Origin: a virus
Virus record (IMG/VR): IMGVR_UViG_3300046167_000273
Span: 1-36,907 of that record
Reading direction: 5' to 3' (one strand)
Length of the DNA: 36,907 nucleotides
A model generated the notes under the pieces. It made no database searches and was not told the origin of the DNA. It saw nothing but the letters and a program-made list of their open reading frames with translations. Below, piece by piece: positions 8,015 to 16,673 of the stretch. The stretch's first letter is position 1. Each line of letters opens with the position of its first letter. A program made the translations under genes and the position numbers.

Positions 8015-11000
8015 TAGGCGTTGCCCTTCAGTTGCTCAACCTCTGCCTTGAGTTCTTTAACAGACTCTACTAGCAACGCAATCACTGCGTTATAATCTAC
8101 AGTCTTAGTGCCGTCCTCTGACTCAGATACAGCTTCAGGTAATACAACCTCGACCTCTTGTGCAATTACACCTGCGTAGCGTCTGTCAGGGTCTTTGTCG
8201 AGCAGGTCATTACGCTGGTAAGTGTTACCGCTAAGTGTGCCTACCTTCTCTAATGCACCTTTGATTGGCTGGATGTCATCCTTTAATCTTCTGTCAGAAT
8301 AAGCAGTGACGTTACCGGTAGCGGTGAAGTGACCTGCATCGTCAAAGGTAAAGCGAGTTGTAGTAGTATCGCGTATGTAAAAGTTATTACCGCCTGAATT
8401 TAAATCTAAGTAAAAGTGACTACCGTTAAAGAAAAACTCTACATCATCTGCGCCTCCAAAGCGTAGAATGTCGCTGTCTGCAAGGTCGATAGCACCACGG
8501 ACATTAAGCGTTCCAGGAATTGTAACAGCACTATTATTGACTTCTAAACGCTCTACACCGCCAGTAACCACTCGCCATTGATCTTCGGCGTGAAACTGCA
8601 TGTAGGTATTGGTGTCACCTTCGTGGACAATCTGATCAACGCCAACGATGTCGTTGTTGTTCATGTCTAGCTGAGAGTTAGCGCTCCTACGCATAAACGT
8701 AGATTCATGCAACCCATCTACAGTGTCAGCGTCTAAGCCAGAGCCACTACCGTCGTTGCCTGAGTTCCAGACTGTGCTTCCATTAACATACGCCGCACCT
8801 GTCTCACCGTCAACCTTGAAGAGTTCTTGAGTCGTTCCGTTTTTAGTAATTACAAAGTTAGCAGTACCGGTGTCGTTGTTGTTCCTGTCCAGAGCAACAT
8901 ACACAGCGCCGTAAGAGCTTATAAGAAGATCATCCGTTGCGCTATTACTGCTATTTCTTGAGGTTATAGAGTGGGTTGTGCTGCCATCGCCATAAAAGGT
9001 GACACCGCCGCTTCTTGGTAGATGAACGTAACGGGTAGCAGTGGCGCTGTCATCGCGCATGTCAAGATTGGCTCTGAGATTAAGAGTGCCAGTCTTTATG
9101 TCAGTAGCATCAGAGCGTACGAAACTACTAGCCTGTAATCCATCAACAGTGTCAGCATCTAAGCCTGAGCCTGAGCCGTCGTTACCTGCATTCCAGACGG
9201 TGTCTCCTAAGACTCGGAGTTGTTTGTTAAAGTAGAAACTAGGTCGGTCTGTGTAGATGTGACCATAGCTAGTATTAGCAGGGCCAATGTCTATGTAACC
9301 ATAAGGTGTTGCGTTTCTTGTCCAACCCCCAGAGTTTACAAAACCTTTATTGGTGTCAACTACTATGTTTGCACCAAGAATATCTAAAGTTCCGTCTGTC
9401 CTGATAGTCATCCTACGAGTGCCACCAGTGGTAAACTGAAGATTACCTGCCGCGTTAGTCAGGCTATCAGGTGATTCAAATATTCTCCAATCGTTACCAC
9501 CTAACCACTGTAAACCTTCGTTAGCGCCTGCATCGTTAAAGGTAAGGTGATTAACATTGGTGATATTGTTATTAACCATGTTAAGCGCGGAGTTTGCAGT
9601 TCTACGCATGAAGGTAGATTCGTGAACCCCATCTACAGTGTCTGCATCCAGACCAGAACCAGAGCCGTCGTTGCCTGCATGCCAAACTGTGTTGCCTGAA
9701 ATTGCTAAGGTATTGCTTGCCCCAGTGAAGGTAATGTTAGGATGCGAATAAATAACATTTGCTGACGTACGCACTGTAAGAGGGTAAGTGCCATTAAAAG
9801 TAGTGCCTCCCTCAGTTACTGTCCCTGTGTTAGTCGTGTAGCCGCTGGGGTTACTTGCTGGGTAATAGTAAGACCCTTGCTGTCCGTCTAACAAATCAGC
9901 ATCTAATCCTGAACCTGAGCCATCTACAGTCTTTATAGCTGTCAATATCTCAGAGGCTGTTTGATCTGCTGTTGCGCCTGTCTCTATGCCGTTTAACTTT
10001 GTATGATCAGCAGAAGTAAAGTTGATCTCAGTAAGACCACCATCGCCAACAGAGTAAGTGGTGTCAGTAAACACAGCCCCTGAAGGAACATTAGTCAATA
10101 CTTGCGAGTCGTCTACCTTACCGTTTAAAGCGGTTTGTAATCCATCAACATTAGAAATAATATGATTGTGACTGTCATCTGCAACAGTAACGGCAATGCT
10201 TGTTGTGCCTGATCCAGATGCATCACCTGTTAGGGTAATTGTTTGGTTGTTAGTTAAATAAGCACCAAGGTCGCTAATCTGCGACTCAGTTATAGTAAAG
10301 GCTGTTTCGTGTTGAGTTACGCTGCTTTGAGTAATGTTTACGTCAGGTACATTAGTCCAAGTTACTGAAGCAGTTAAATCGTTAGTTTCAGTAAAAGATT
10401 GCAAAGCAGAATCAGCTAGACTGCCTTGAGCAGCAGTAGCATAATCAGTAGACGCTGTAGTGGCTGCTGTGCCTAACCCTAGATTGGTTCTGGCAGTAGC
10501 TGCGTTATTTAAATCTGATAAGTTATTAGCAGAAAGCAACGCTCCAGATAAAGAAGCATAAGCAGCTACCCATAGACTTCCCTCGTACACTTTCATTGTA
10601 TCGTCAGTGGTGTTGAAATATAAAGTGCCTGCTACTAGTGGATCACCATCGTTATCTACTGTAGGATCGCTCGCTTTCTGCCCTAAGTAACGATCATCAA
10701 ACGAATCAAAAGCAGCTAATGCTGCATCTCTCGCAGCTTCTGCGGCAGTCTGTGCAGTACCTGCTGAGGTTGCACTGTTAGCTGAGTCAGTAGCAGATGT
10801 AGCCGCACTTGTTGCGGAAGTAGATGCCTCTGTTGCTTTAGTGGTAGCAGTTGTTGCACTTGCTGACGCACTACTGGCGCTAGTAGCTGCATTAGTCTCG
10901 CTAGTAGCCGCTGCTGTTGCTGAGTTACTGGCGTTAGTTTCTGATGTACTAGCCGCTGTGGCGCTGTTGCTTGCATTAGTTGCTGAAGTAGCAGCGTTGG

Positions 11001-11604
11001 TTTCTGAAGTAGCTGCATCACTTGCAGAAGCTGCTGATGCTGTAGCTGAATTACTAGAAGCAGTAGCTGAAGTAGCAGCATTAGATGCTGACGTAGCCGC
11101 ATTGGCTTCAGAGGTAGAAGCGTTAGATGCGCTAGTTGCTGCCTCTGATGCTTTAGTCGTTGCTGTAGAAGCACTCGTAGACGCACTGGTTGCGCTTGTA
11201 GCGGCTTCTGACGCTTTAGTAGTAGCTGTGGTAGCACTAGCAGCGGAAGCCGTCTCAGAGGCACTAGAGGCTGTCTCAGAGGCACTGGCTGCTGTAGCAC
11301 TTGAAGCAGAGGCTGTAGCGCTAGTAGCTGCATTGGTCTCTGATGTTGCTGCGGCAGTTGCTGAGTTCTCTGCTGCTGTTGCGTAAGCTGCAACATCTGT
11401 GGCACTGTTAGCCGCATCAGTAGCAGAGGCAGCTGCCTGGGCTGCTTTAGTAGTAGCCGTAGTTGCAGAGTTAGCTGCATCAACAGCACTAGCGGCTGCA
11501 TCACTTGCTTTCGTAGTAGCTATGACAGCTTGTTGTGTAACAGCCAATAGCGTAGCATCATTGTTGCTATCACCAGCACCACCGTCACCTCTAAATATAG
11601 CCAT
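8014..11604 (-). CDS. Large tail fibre with C-terminal peptidase S74 chaperone
   Basis: 1196 residues, the main fibre. Residues about 15-295 are a long Ala/Ser/Thr tract built from units such as [14 protein letters not shown] and [12 protein letters not shown], like the stalk of lambda Stf-type fibres. Residues about 300-450 contain the join to the shaft. The shaft carries repeated beads with [13 protein letters not shown] (four near-identical copies) and [13 protein letters not shown]. Residues 1103-1196 are an S74 intramolecular chaperone: SDRRLKDDI with Ser1103 and Lys1108 as the likely cleavage dyad, then [17 protein letters not shown] and a terminal coiled coil ([11 protein letters not shown]). 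In this family the chaperone trimerises the fibre and then cuts itself off. An AGGAG site precedes the ATG. Confidence 0.92.
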   Translation of the reverse strand: MAIFRGDGGAGDSNNDATLLAVTQQAVIATTKASDAAASAVDAANSATTATTKAAQAAASATDAANSATDVAAYATAAENSATAAATSETNAATSATASASSATAASASETASSASETASAASATTATTKASEAATSATSASTSASTATTKASEAATSASNASTSEANAATSASNAATSATASSNSATASAASASDAATSETNAATSATNASNSATAASTSETNASNSATAAATSETNAATSASSASASATTATTKATEASTSATSAATSATDSANSATSAGTAQTAAEAARDAALAAFDSFDDRYLGQKASDPTVDNDGDPLVAGTLYFNTTDDTMKVYEGSLWVAAYASLSGALLSANNLSDLNNAATARTNLGLGTAATTASTDYATAAQGSLADSALQSFTETNDLTASVTWTNVPDVNITQSSVTQHETAFTITESQISDLGAYLTNNQTITLTGDASGSGTTSIAVTVADDSHNHIISNVDGLQTALNGKVDDSQVLTNVPSGAVFTDTTYSVGDGGLTEINFTSADHTKLNGIETGATADQTASEILTAIKTVDGSGSGLDADLLDGQQGSYYYPASNPSGYTTNTGTVTEGGTTFNGTYPLTVRTSANVIYSHPNITFTGASNTLAISGNTVWHAGNDGSGSGLDADTVDGVHESTFMRRTANSALNMVNNNITNVNHLTFNDAGANEGLQWLGGNDWRIFESPDSLTNAAGNLQFTTGGTRRMTIRTDGTLDILGANIVVDTNKGFVNSGGWTRNATPYGYIDIGPANTSYGHIYTDRPSFYFNKQLRVLGDTVWNAGNDGSGSGLDADTVDGLQASSFVRSDATDIKTGTLNLRANLDMRDDSATATRYVHLPRSGGVTFYGDGSTTHSITSRNSSNSATDDLLISSYGAVYVALDRNNNDTGTANFVITKNGTTQELFKVDGETGAAYVNGSTVWNSGNDGSGSGLDADTVDGLHESTFMRRSANSQLDMNNNDIVGVDQIVHEGDTNTYMQFHAEDQWRVVTGGVERLEVNNSAVTIPGTLNVRGAIDLADSDILRFGGADDVEFFFNGSHFYLDLNSGGNNFYIRDTTTTRFTFDDAGHFTATGNVTAYSDRRLKDDIQPIKGALEKVGTLSGNTYQRNDLLDKDPDRRYAGVIAQEVEVVLPEAVSESEDGTKTVDYNAVIALLVESVKELKAEVEQLKGNA

Positions 11605-11645
11605 TGTAGCTCCTACGAAAACAAAAGAAAAGAATAAAGAAGAAA

Positions 11646-11667
11646 GGGGGACTCCGAAGAATCCCCC
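11646..11667 (-). terminator. Rho-independent terminator with UUCG tetraloop after the capsid gene
   Basis: On the minus strand GGGGGATTC-TTCG-GAGTCCCCC forms a nine-pair stem (one G-U) closed by C(UUCG)G, followed by TTTCTTCTTT. It begins 9 bases after the capsid stop and lies between capsid and fibre genes. Read in this direction it should stop much of the transcription coming from the capsid module, letting capsid be made in excess over the fibre. Confidence 0.85.
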
Positions 11668-11675
11668 AGTTTAGC

Positions 11676-12605
11676 TTAAAGTACAGCTAGGGTGAAGCCT
11701 GCTTCTGGACGCATGACTTGAACGCCATACAGAGTGTCAGCAGTGTAGAGAGTACCAAGGAACTCCTGCTTGTACTGAGTCTGTGAACGTACAGCTTGCT
11801 GCTCTGCAAGAACATTGGTGTCCTTGTGGATCAACTGAGCGCCACGAACGCCTGCTTCAAGAGTAGGTACGTTAGTAGAAACATATACGTCAACACCGTA
11901 CAGGTTACCAATCTTGCCAGTCTCTACGCCTTTGCCATTAACAAAGTCAGTAGAAGTGTAGCGATCAATACCCATGATAGCGTTACGCAGTGAAGGTGGT
12001 ACAATGAAGCTACGACCGTCCATAGGAACGTCTGCATCGTCTTGCTTCTGAATCAGCGCACGGAACGCAGCGTCAGAGAAAGCGCCAATGTCAGCAGTGC
12101 CGTCAGCATCATAAGCTTCAAGAACACCAGTGCTAGTGTTGATCTGGAAAGAACCAGAGTTTACATAGCTAGTACCATCACCGTCACCGAAAGACTTAGC
12201 CAGTTCAAACAGATCGTTGTCAACCTGCTTGGCCAGACCGTAGCCAGCGTCACCAGTGTAGAACTGTCGCAGTGAAGCGAGAGCCTGTACTTCGGTGATG
12301 TCTTCAATCAGACGAGAGAATTCAAAGTGCTTGTTAATGTTAATCAGAACTTCTGACTCAACAGAGTTCTGGATAGTTACTGCAACACCTTCTGCTTTAG
12401 CAGTGGCTGAACCACGAGTAGGTTTAGGAACGTGAATGGTGTCACCTTTCTTACCAGACATGCTCATTTTCTTAACGAGGTTAGCCATTACAAGATTGCT
12501 TTTGTACGCAGCAATTACTTCGTCACTCCAGATTTCTGGGATAAAAGTAGCTGCGCTAGTGTTGTCTACTGCTCCGCCTTGTGCGGGATATACTGATGTA
12601 GCCAT
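11676..12605 (-). CDS. Major capsid protein
   Basis: 309 residues. The opening (AATFIPEIWSDEVIAAYKSN), then VKKMSMSGKKGDTIHVPKP, NINKHFEFSRLIEDITEVQA and the C-terminal LYGVQVMRPEAGF, are the pattern of HK97-fold major capsid proteins of P22/podovirus type: N-arm, spine helix and P-domain order. It follows the scaffold gene, with AAGGAAG as a strong Shine-Dalgarno before the ATG, and is followed by a UUCG terminator. Role: forms the icosahedral shell. It is one of the most reliable anchors in the window. Confidence 0.92.
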   Translation of the reverse strand: MATSVYPAQGGAVDNTSAATFIPEIWSDEVIAAYKSNLVMANLVKKMSMSGKKGDTIHVPKPTRGSATAKAEGVAVTIQNSVESEVLININKHFEFSRLIEDITEVQALASLRQFYTGDAGYGLAKQVDNDLFELAKSFGDGDGTSYVNSGSFQINTSTGVLEAYDADGTADIGAFSDAAFRALIQKQDDADVPMDGRSFIVPPSLRNAIMGIDRYTSTDFVNGKGVETGKIGNLYGVDVYVSTNVPTLEAGVRGAQLIHKDTNVLAEQQAVRSQTQYKQEFLGTLYTADTLYGVQVMRPEAGFTLAVL

Positions 12606-12628
12606 GATAATACTTCCTTAAAGAGATT

Positions 12629-13417
12629 TTAGTTTCGGACTCTCCCTTCTTGGTACGCTTGCATGATCTCGTCAGACAAAGACAAATACCTATCAGGGTC
12701 GGTCTGCATTAGTTTAATAATGTCTGAGCGTCTATAAACTTTGCGAGTTGCTGTCTCACCACTTCCTTTTGCACCACCTGTTGAGGCAGTCTTGACAGCT
12801 TCTTTCCTGCTTGCTTTCTCGTTAGCTACAGTCTGAGCTACTGCGCCTTGACGTTCCTTCCAATTAGTGAAAAGCTCATCAGCAGCTTCGTAGTCATACT
12901 GAGTATCCGCTTGTGCAAAAAGCTGAGTACGAATCTTTGATCCTTTAATCCAATCAACAAACTTACTATCTTGCAGAATCTCTTGCATGTCGGGATGACG
13001 TTGCTGCAACTGAGACTGCGCTGTCTGCTGTTTGTACTGCTGAGTTTGTGCTTCAGCAGCTTTGATTGAAGGATGATTCTTAATCGCTCTTTCGACTGCC
13101 TTGTCGGGATCAGAGAAAAAGTCTATATCTTCTTCAGGTTCTTGGGTTGCTGGTGTTGTGTCGAGTTGTGTCTGAATGTAGTTATCAACAACTTGTCGTA
13201 GTTCCCCTACTTCACTGCTCTGTCGGCCCAGTAACTTCTCAGCCTCCTGGTGCATCCGTACAATCTCAGCCGTTGACTTTCCTTTGTACTTGTCAGGGAT
13301 GTCATCTTCTTGAGGAGTTTCCTCTACTTGAGGTTCCTCAGTCACTTGACTTACTACTTCTTCTTGTTCGTTAATTTCTACTTCGTCTTCTTGACGCTCG
13401 TCTATTAGTGTTGCCAT
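12629..13417 (-). CDS. Scaffolding protein
   Basis: 262 residues, strongly charged. An acidic N-terminus (DERQEDEVEINEQEEVVSQ, EEPQVEETPQEDDIPDKYKG) is followed by helical segments (STAEIVRMHQEAEKLLGRQS), a long Gln-rich stretch (QTQQYKQQTAQSQLQQRHP) and a Lys/Arg-rich end (KVYRRSDIIKLMQTDPDRY). Its position directly upstream of the capsid gene and its composition are typical of podovirus scaffolds. These guide procapsid assembly and then leave. A GGAG site precedes the ATG. No protease domain is seen, so scaffold removal is probably by exit rather than cleavage. Confidence 0.85.
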   Translation of the reverse strand: MATLIDERQEDEVEINEQEEVVSQVTEEPQVEETPQEDDIPDKYKGKSTAEIVRMHQEAEKLLGRQSSEVGELRQVVDNYIQTQLDTTPATQEPEEDIDFFSDPDKAVERAIKNHPSIKAAEAQTQQYKQQTAQSQLQQRHPDMQEILQDSKFVDWIKGSKIRTQLFAQADTQYDYEAADELFTNWKERQGAVAQTVANEKASRKEAVKTASTGGAKGSGETATRKVYRRSDIIKLMQTDPDRYLSLSDEIMQAYQEGRVRN

Positions 13418-13470
13418 TATTAAACTCCGTGAGTATTCTCATTATGGAGGTGTATTATGCAGGGCTTCGG

Positions 13471-13701
13471 TTAGGAGTTGGCCTTGCGCTCTTGTTGTAG
13501 CTTTTGTGCCCTGTTCCTCTCCCATTGTCTGGTAGCACCCATAAAATCGCCAGAGATAGGGTCTAACTTGGAACGCACTGCGCTTACAATTCTGTTAGCT
13601 ATCTTGTCACAGTCTAAACAAGGTATGTGTGTACATTCGGAATCAACAAATCTTTCGTTAATATGTCCGTCATCACATTTAAACTCAACCATGATACGCA
13701 T
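13471..13701 (-). CDS. Small zinc-ribbon-like protein
   Basis: 76 residues with Cys9, Cys23, Cys28 and Cys31 (CTHIPCLDC), a four-cysteine zinc-ribbon arrangement similar to the FmdB-type regulators often found in phages near head genes. The C-terminus is basic (RQWERNRAQKLQQERKANS). It overlaps the TAA of the 84-residue gene upstream (TAATG). It could bind nucleic acid or act in head assembly; the function is not known. Confidence 0.65.
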   Translation of the reverse strand: MRIMVEFKCDDGHINERFVDSECTHIPCLDCDKIANRIVSAVRSKLDPISGDFMGATRQWERNRAQKLQQERKANS

Positions 13702-13955
13702 TATTCTGTTTCTTCTTTTGCGTCTTCTAGTTGCTGCTGTTCTGCTGTGTCAATCTGAGCTTCTAAGTTTAGCAGGTTCGCTATGACTGAGAGTTGGCCT
13801 TTACGGAAGTGCAGGTCTTCTAAGTCTTTAGTTACTTCTACTGAGTTAATCATTACCGCATTAGAGGATAAGTCATCTAGCAACTGTTTCCATCCTTCTG
13901 AACGGAATAAATCTTTCATGTTGCGATAATATAGTTCTAGTTTTGGATCAATCAC
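13701..13955 (-). CDS. Small helical protein at the head of the capsid module
   Basis: 84 residues beginning with a GTG start (IDPKLELYYRNMKDLFRSEG, then WKQLLDDL) and ending in an acidic helix (IDTAEQQQLEDAKEETE). AGGAGA lies 6 bases upstream, and it is the first gene after the capsid-module promoter (14003-14031). The WKQL/..DDL..L helix followed by RKGQLxVIxNLLNLE resembles small proteins found next to scaffold genes in podoviruses (from memory). Probably a head-assembly helper. No motif beyond the helices is recognised. Confidence 0.65.
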   Translation of the reverse strand: MIDPKLELYYRNMKDLFRSEGWKQLLDDLSSNAVMINSVEVTKDLEDLHFRKGQLSVIANLLNLEAQIDTAEQQQLEDAKEETE

Positions 13956-14002
13956 ACTGTTTCTCCTATAAGGACAGTTGAGTTAGTTATAATTACACAG
14001 TT

Positions 14003-14031
14003 AGTATAACATAAAAGCATAAGAAAGTCAA
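14003..14031 (-). promoter_or_regulatory. Sigma70 promoter for the capsid module (extended -10)
   Basis: On the minus strand TTGACT (14031-14026) and TATACT (14008-14003) are separated by 17 bases, with TG two bases before the -10 (extended -10). The predicted start is near 13996, about 40 bases upstream of the GTG start. The hexamers, spacing and flanking AATAAxGCTTGACTTT are nearly identical to those of the late promoter at 18918-18946, so the two look like copies. Confidence 0.8.
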
Positions 14032-14034
14032 GCT

Positions 14035-14160
14035 TTATTTCTTATTTTTACTTGACTTTGTCGTATTTTTGTTGTATATGGCGTCCCAGTTAGCTGCAAA
14101 TTTCTTTGAATCTGTCTTTCTCTGAGCGCTTCCTTTGCCACCGTGGGTCTGACCTTTCAT
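14035..14160 (-). CDS. Small basic protein (41 residues)
   Basis: MKGQTHGGKGSAQRKTDSKK followed by FAANWDAIYNKN and a lysine-rich end (TKSSKNKK). Its ATG overlaps the TGA of the upstream 29-residue gene (ATGA). The motif Gly-Gly-Lys-Gly-Ser-Ala-Gln-Arg-Lys followed by a short Phe-Ala-xx-Trp-Asp patch recurs in marine podovirus head regions (from memory). Likely a small DNA-binding or virion protein. It is too short for the usual gene cut-offs. Confidence 0.6.
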   Translation of the reverse strand: MKGQTHGGKGSAQRKTDSKKFAANWDAIYNKNTTKSSKNKK

Positions 14161-14246
14161 TTTTTAACTGGCTTTTTCTTAGGTGCTGCCTTCTTCTTTG
14201 GTGGTCTGCCTACTTTGTTACCGTATGTACCTTTACCGTATGGCAT
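14157..14246 (-). CDS. Very small lysine-rich protein (29 residues)
   Basis: MPYGKGTYGNKVGRPPKKKA followed by APKKKPVKK. It contains an AT-hook-like GRPPKKK core. It is preceded by AGGAGA at a normal distance and overlaps the next gene (ATGA). Such minimal basic proteins often sit between portal and head genes and may bind DNA in the capsid. The support is the ribosome site, the packing and the composition; no homologue could be checked. Confidence 0.5.
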   Translation of the reverse strand: MPYGKGTYGNKVGRPPKKKAAPKKKPVKK

Positions 14247-14283
14247 AATCTTCTCCTACATTAAAGTGTCGTATTTTTGTATT

Positions 14284-14574
14284 TTACCATTTAGTTTTAT
14301 CTGCCCAATATGCCGCAGACATCTTACCTTTTGCTATGTTCTTACCGTGTCGTGCTTTGAAGCTGGCACGTTTAGCTTTCATACGAGCAGATTCACCCGC
14401 CTTGGGTTTTCCTGCTGTGCTTGCCCCCTGTTCTCCAAACCTAATCGTCTTGATTTTGTCACCTTCCTTCGCCACAACAACATGGCTTTTCTTTGGATGA
14501 CTAGGGGTACGCTTGGGCTTGTTATAACCACTTACACCAGCTCTAGCTAGTCTTGGATCTTTTTTTACTGGCAT
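14284..14574 (-). CDS. Basic protein of DUF6321-like type
   Basis: 96 residues. PVKKDPRLARAGVSGYNKPK begins the protein, and the C-terminal motif SFKARHGKNIAKGKMSAAYW, then ADKTKW, is a well-conserved phage signature (DUF6321 from memory). The protein is Lys/Arg-rich throughout. It has a good GGAG-type ribosome site and follows the portal gene. It is probably a packaged DNA-binding or minor head protein. The function is unknown in the family as far as I know. Confidence 0.75.
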   Translation of the reverse strand: MPVKKDPRLARAGVSGYNKPKRTPSHPKKSHVVVAKEGDKIKTIRFGEQGASTAGKPKAGESARMKAKRASFKARHGKNIAKGKMSAAYWADKTKW

Positions 14575-14695
14575 TCTTCTCTGCTCCTGTATTATCAGCT
14601 ATTTGTTTCTCAAGCTGTACAATCTTCTTAAATAGTTCCTCAAACTTTACATTTACTTGAGCTACTACGTTCTCTAAATCTCTGGTGCTTACCAT
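14543..14695 (-). CDS. Small coiled-coil protein (50 residues)
   Basis: Begins at an ATG overlapping the portal stop (TAATG at 14697-14693). The sequence is a single long heptad-like helix (DLENVVAQVNVKFEELFKKI, then VQLEKQIADN) followed by a basic tail. It overlaps the start of the DUF6321-like gene by 32 bases. Short coiled-coil proteins are frequent after portals. The coupling and coiled-coil pattern support reality; the function is unknown. Confidence 0.5.
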   Translation of the reverse strand: MVSTRDLENVVAQVNVKFEELFKKIVQLEKQIADNTGAEKNASKKRSKTS

Positions 14696-16671
14696 TACTG
14701 TAGTCCTTGTGGTTGTGCAGGAGCTGCCTGACTAGCAACATTACCCTCTTTTACTGCTACTTCTCTTTCTTTAATAAGCTGCTCTGAAATCTTTAAACGC
14801 TTCTCAAACTCTTTGTCATCTGCGTCACCAGCTTTAAGATTAACAGTGGCTGCTTTGATGCGATCAATCTGAAGCTCCTCTGGTATTGCTTGTGCTTCCA
14901 CTGCCAGCTTCTGCGCTCTTGCTTGTGACTCTTGCGCTTGTCCATTAAGTGCAGCAGTCTGTGATGCTTGGAATGCCAACTGAGCTTGTTGTGCTGCCTG
15001 TGCTGCCTGCTGTGCTTCTGGGTTAGGCTGGTTAGCTTGCTCAAGCGTAGCAATCAACTCTTCACGATTAGACAAGTTCATGTTGTCAATAATTGATGTT
15101 ACCAGCTTAGGATACATAGGCTGATCTGGTGACATGGTTTGTAGCAACTGTACAAGCTGTGTTACCTCGTACTCACGAGCAATGATGCCTAGTGAGCTAG
15201 AAGTGTGGAACTTGTAGTCAGCTACTGGGTATAGCTCAGGCTCAAACTGCATGTAACGGTAAGCAGCCTTCTGTACAAACGGAATTAGGAAGGAGTCTTG
15301 GAAGTTAATCAGAGTACGCTTGTGGCGCTTGATGATAGCACCCAGTGACATAGAGACACCAGCGGCAGTGGATTCGCCATTGATAGAACCAGCAATGCCT
15401 GCTGAGTCAATAGCGCCTGTGGCAGTCTGCACCATAGTCTGTAGAGACTGTGCCTGTGCAAAGGTAATCTGGCTTACATTACCAAAGTTAAAGGGTTGTA
15501 GAATCTCAGCAGGGTTGCCGTTGGTAAGAATGGTCTTCCCTGGTTGTATGCTTGGTTTAGCGCCTCTAGGCATACGAGAAGCATCCATTGCCATCATTGG
15601 GTGAATGGTTAGGGCAAGAGCATCAATTCTAGCGCGTAGTTCTGCGTCTAACGCCTTCTGACTGTTATAGCCTTTCTCACATACTCCTCTGCCCCAGAAG
15701 CGGCTAGGAACGACATCCCAAGGGAATGAGACAACAGGACGATCCTGCATCATGTATGGGTTCTTCTCAGCTTTCAAAAGAATACCACCGTTAGCAATAA
15801 CAACCATTGCCTCAGTGTAGTAGCTTTCTTCTTCTTCGCTGTCAAACTCTACTACTTCCTCTGCATCATCGTCTGCCATAGCTTCTTTAAGCAAGTGCGT
15901 AGGAACAAGGCCATAGTATTTAGTCAGTCTAATCTTGTCTTCTGAAAAGCTAGTAAGGTCTTGGTCAGGCTCTAGGTTAAAGTCAGTAGTGGCTTCTGCC
16001 AAAGGTACATCACGATATACACCCTTCTCTTGCAACTGTTCAACTAAGTGGCTAGATACAAACTCGTCTACAGCACAGCCCAGTGCAGAGTCAATGTCTG
16101 TTGCTACTGGGTCAATCAAGAAGTTCTGTGGCATAACAGGACGCAGCTTAACACACGTACGATCCTTGATGGTAACACCTACTGCCTGTAGCTCACCGCC
16201 CATAACAGGCTGTGTAGCAGGAGCCATTTCTTTTTCTTCTTCTATAACAACTTCTGCAATACCTGTACCAAACACTGCTGCGTTGATTAGGCACTCAGCT
16301 ACGTTCTTACGAACTTTGTTCTTTGCAAAGTCTTCTTCCAAGTAGCTACGCAATGCTGCAATGTCGGCAGGGTTCTGATCTCTGACATCATCTTTAATGT
16401 CAAACCACTTACCACGGCCAAAGGTAGCCTCTTCTAGTTCTGCAACTGAGGACTCCACAGCCTGCTGTAGCGCAGGAGATATAATCTTAGATCGCTCTGA
16501 CTGACGGGTCTGGTCTTGTGCTGACCAATGACCACGCCATAGGCGGTAGTATTCTTCAAATTTGTCGGAGTAGTTAGCTTCGTAGTGATCGCGCCATCCG
16601 TCACACTTGTCCATTACCCAGCCTTCAATGTCCTGCTCTAGGGTGAAGTTGTCTGCGCCTTCTAGTTCCAT
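14695..16671 (-). CDS. Portal (head-tail connector) protein
   Basis: 658 residues. Opening helices with WRDHYEANYSDKFEEYYRLW and RSKIISPALQQAVESSVAEL, the segment ERSKIISP, the region with FGTGIAEVVIEE (typical of the T7/P22-like connector wing), GRGVCEKGYNSQKALDAELR and a long Gln/Ala-rich C-terminal helix (AQQAAQAAQQAQLAFQ). It lies directly after the large terminase gene (2-base gap) and before the head genes, the standard place for a portal. Role: a dodecameric ring at one capsid vertex through which DNA is packaged and ejected. The length (658) matches large podovirus portals. Confidence 0.85.
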   Translation of the reverse strand: MELEGADNFTLEQDIEGWVMDKCDGWRDHYEANYSDKFEEYYRLWRGHWSAQDQTRQSERSKIISPALQQAVESSVAELEEATFGRGKWFDIKDDVRDQNPADIAALRSYLEEDFAKNKVRKNVAECLINAAVFGTGIAEVVIEEEKEMAPATQPVMGGELQAVGVTIKDRTCVKLRPVMPQNFLIDPVATDIDSALGCAVDEFVSSHLVEQLQEKGVYRDVPLAEATTDFNLEPDQDLTSFSEDKIRLTKYYGLVPTHLLKEAMADDDAEEVVEFDSEEEESYYTEAMVVIANGGILLKAEKNPYMMQDRPVVSFPWDVVPSRFWGRGVCEKGYNSQKALDAELRARIDALALTIHPMMAMDASRMPRGAKPSIQPGKTILTNGNPAEILQPFNFGNVSQITFAQAQSLQTMVQTATGAIDSAGIAGSINGESTAAGVSMSLGAIIKRHKRTLINFQDSFLIPFVQKAAYRYMQFEPELYPVADYKFHTSSSLGIIAREYEVTQLVQLLQTMSPDQPMYPKLVTSIIDNMNLSNREELIATLEQANQPNPEAQQAAQAAQQAQLAFQASQTAALNGQAQESQARAQKLAVEAQAIPEELQIDRIKAATVNLKAGDADDKEFEKRLKISEQLIKEREVAVKEGNVASQAAPAQPQGLQ

Positions 16672-16673
16672 AG

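Noticed and set aside
10841-11386. Plus-strand 181-codon open frame rich in Ala/Val/Leu, and a minus-strand Gln/Leu-rich frame (10716-11504)
   Set aside because: Both are other-frame readings of the GCN-rich stalk repeats of the fibre gene. Low-complexity composition and no ribosome site.
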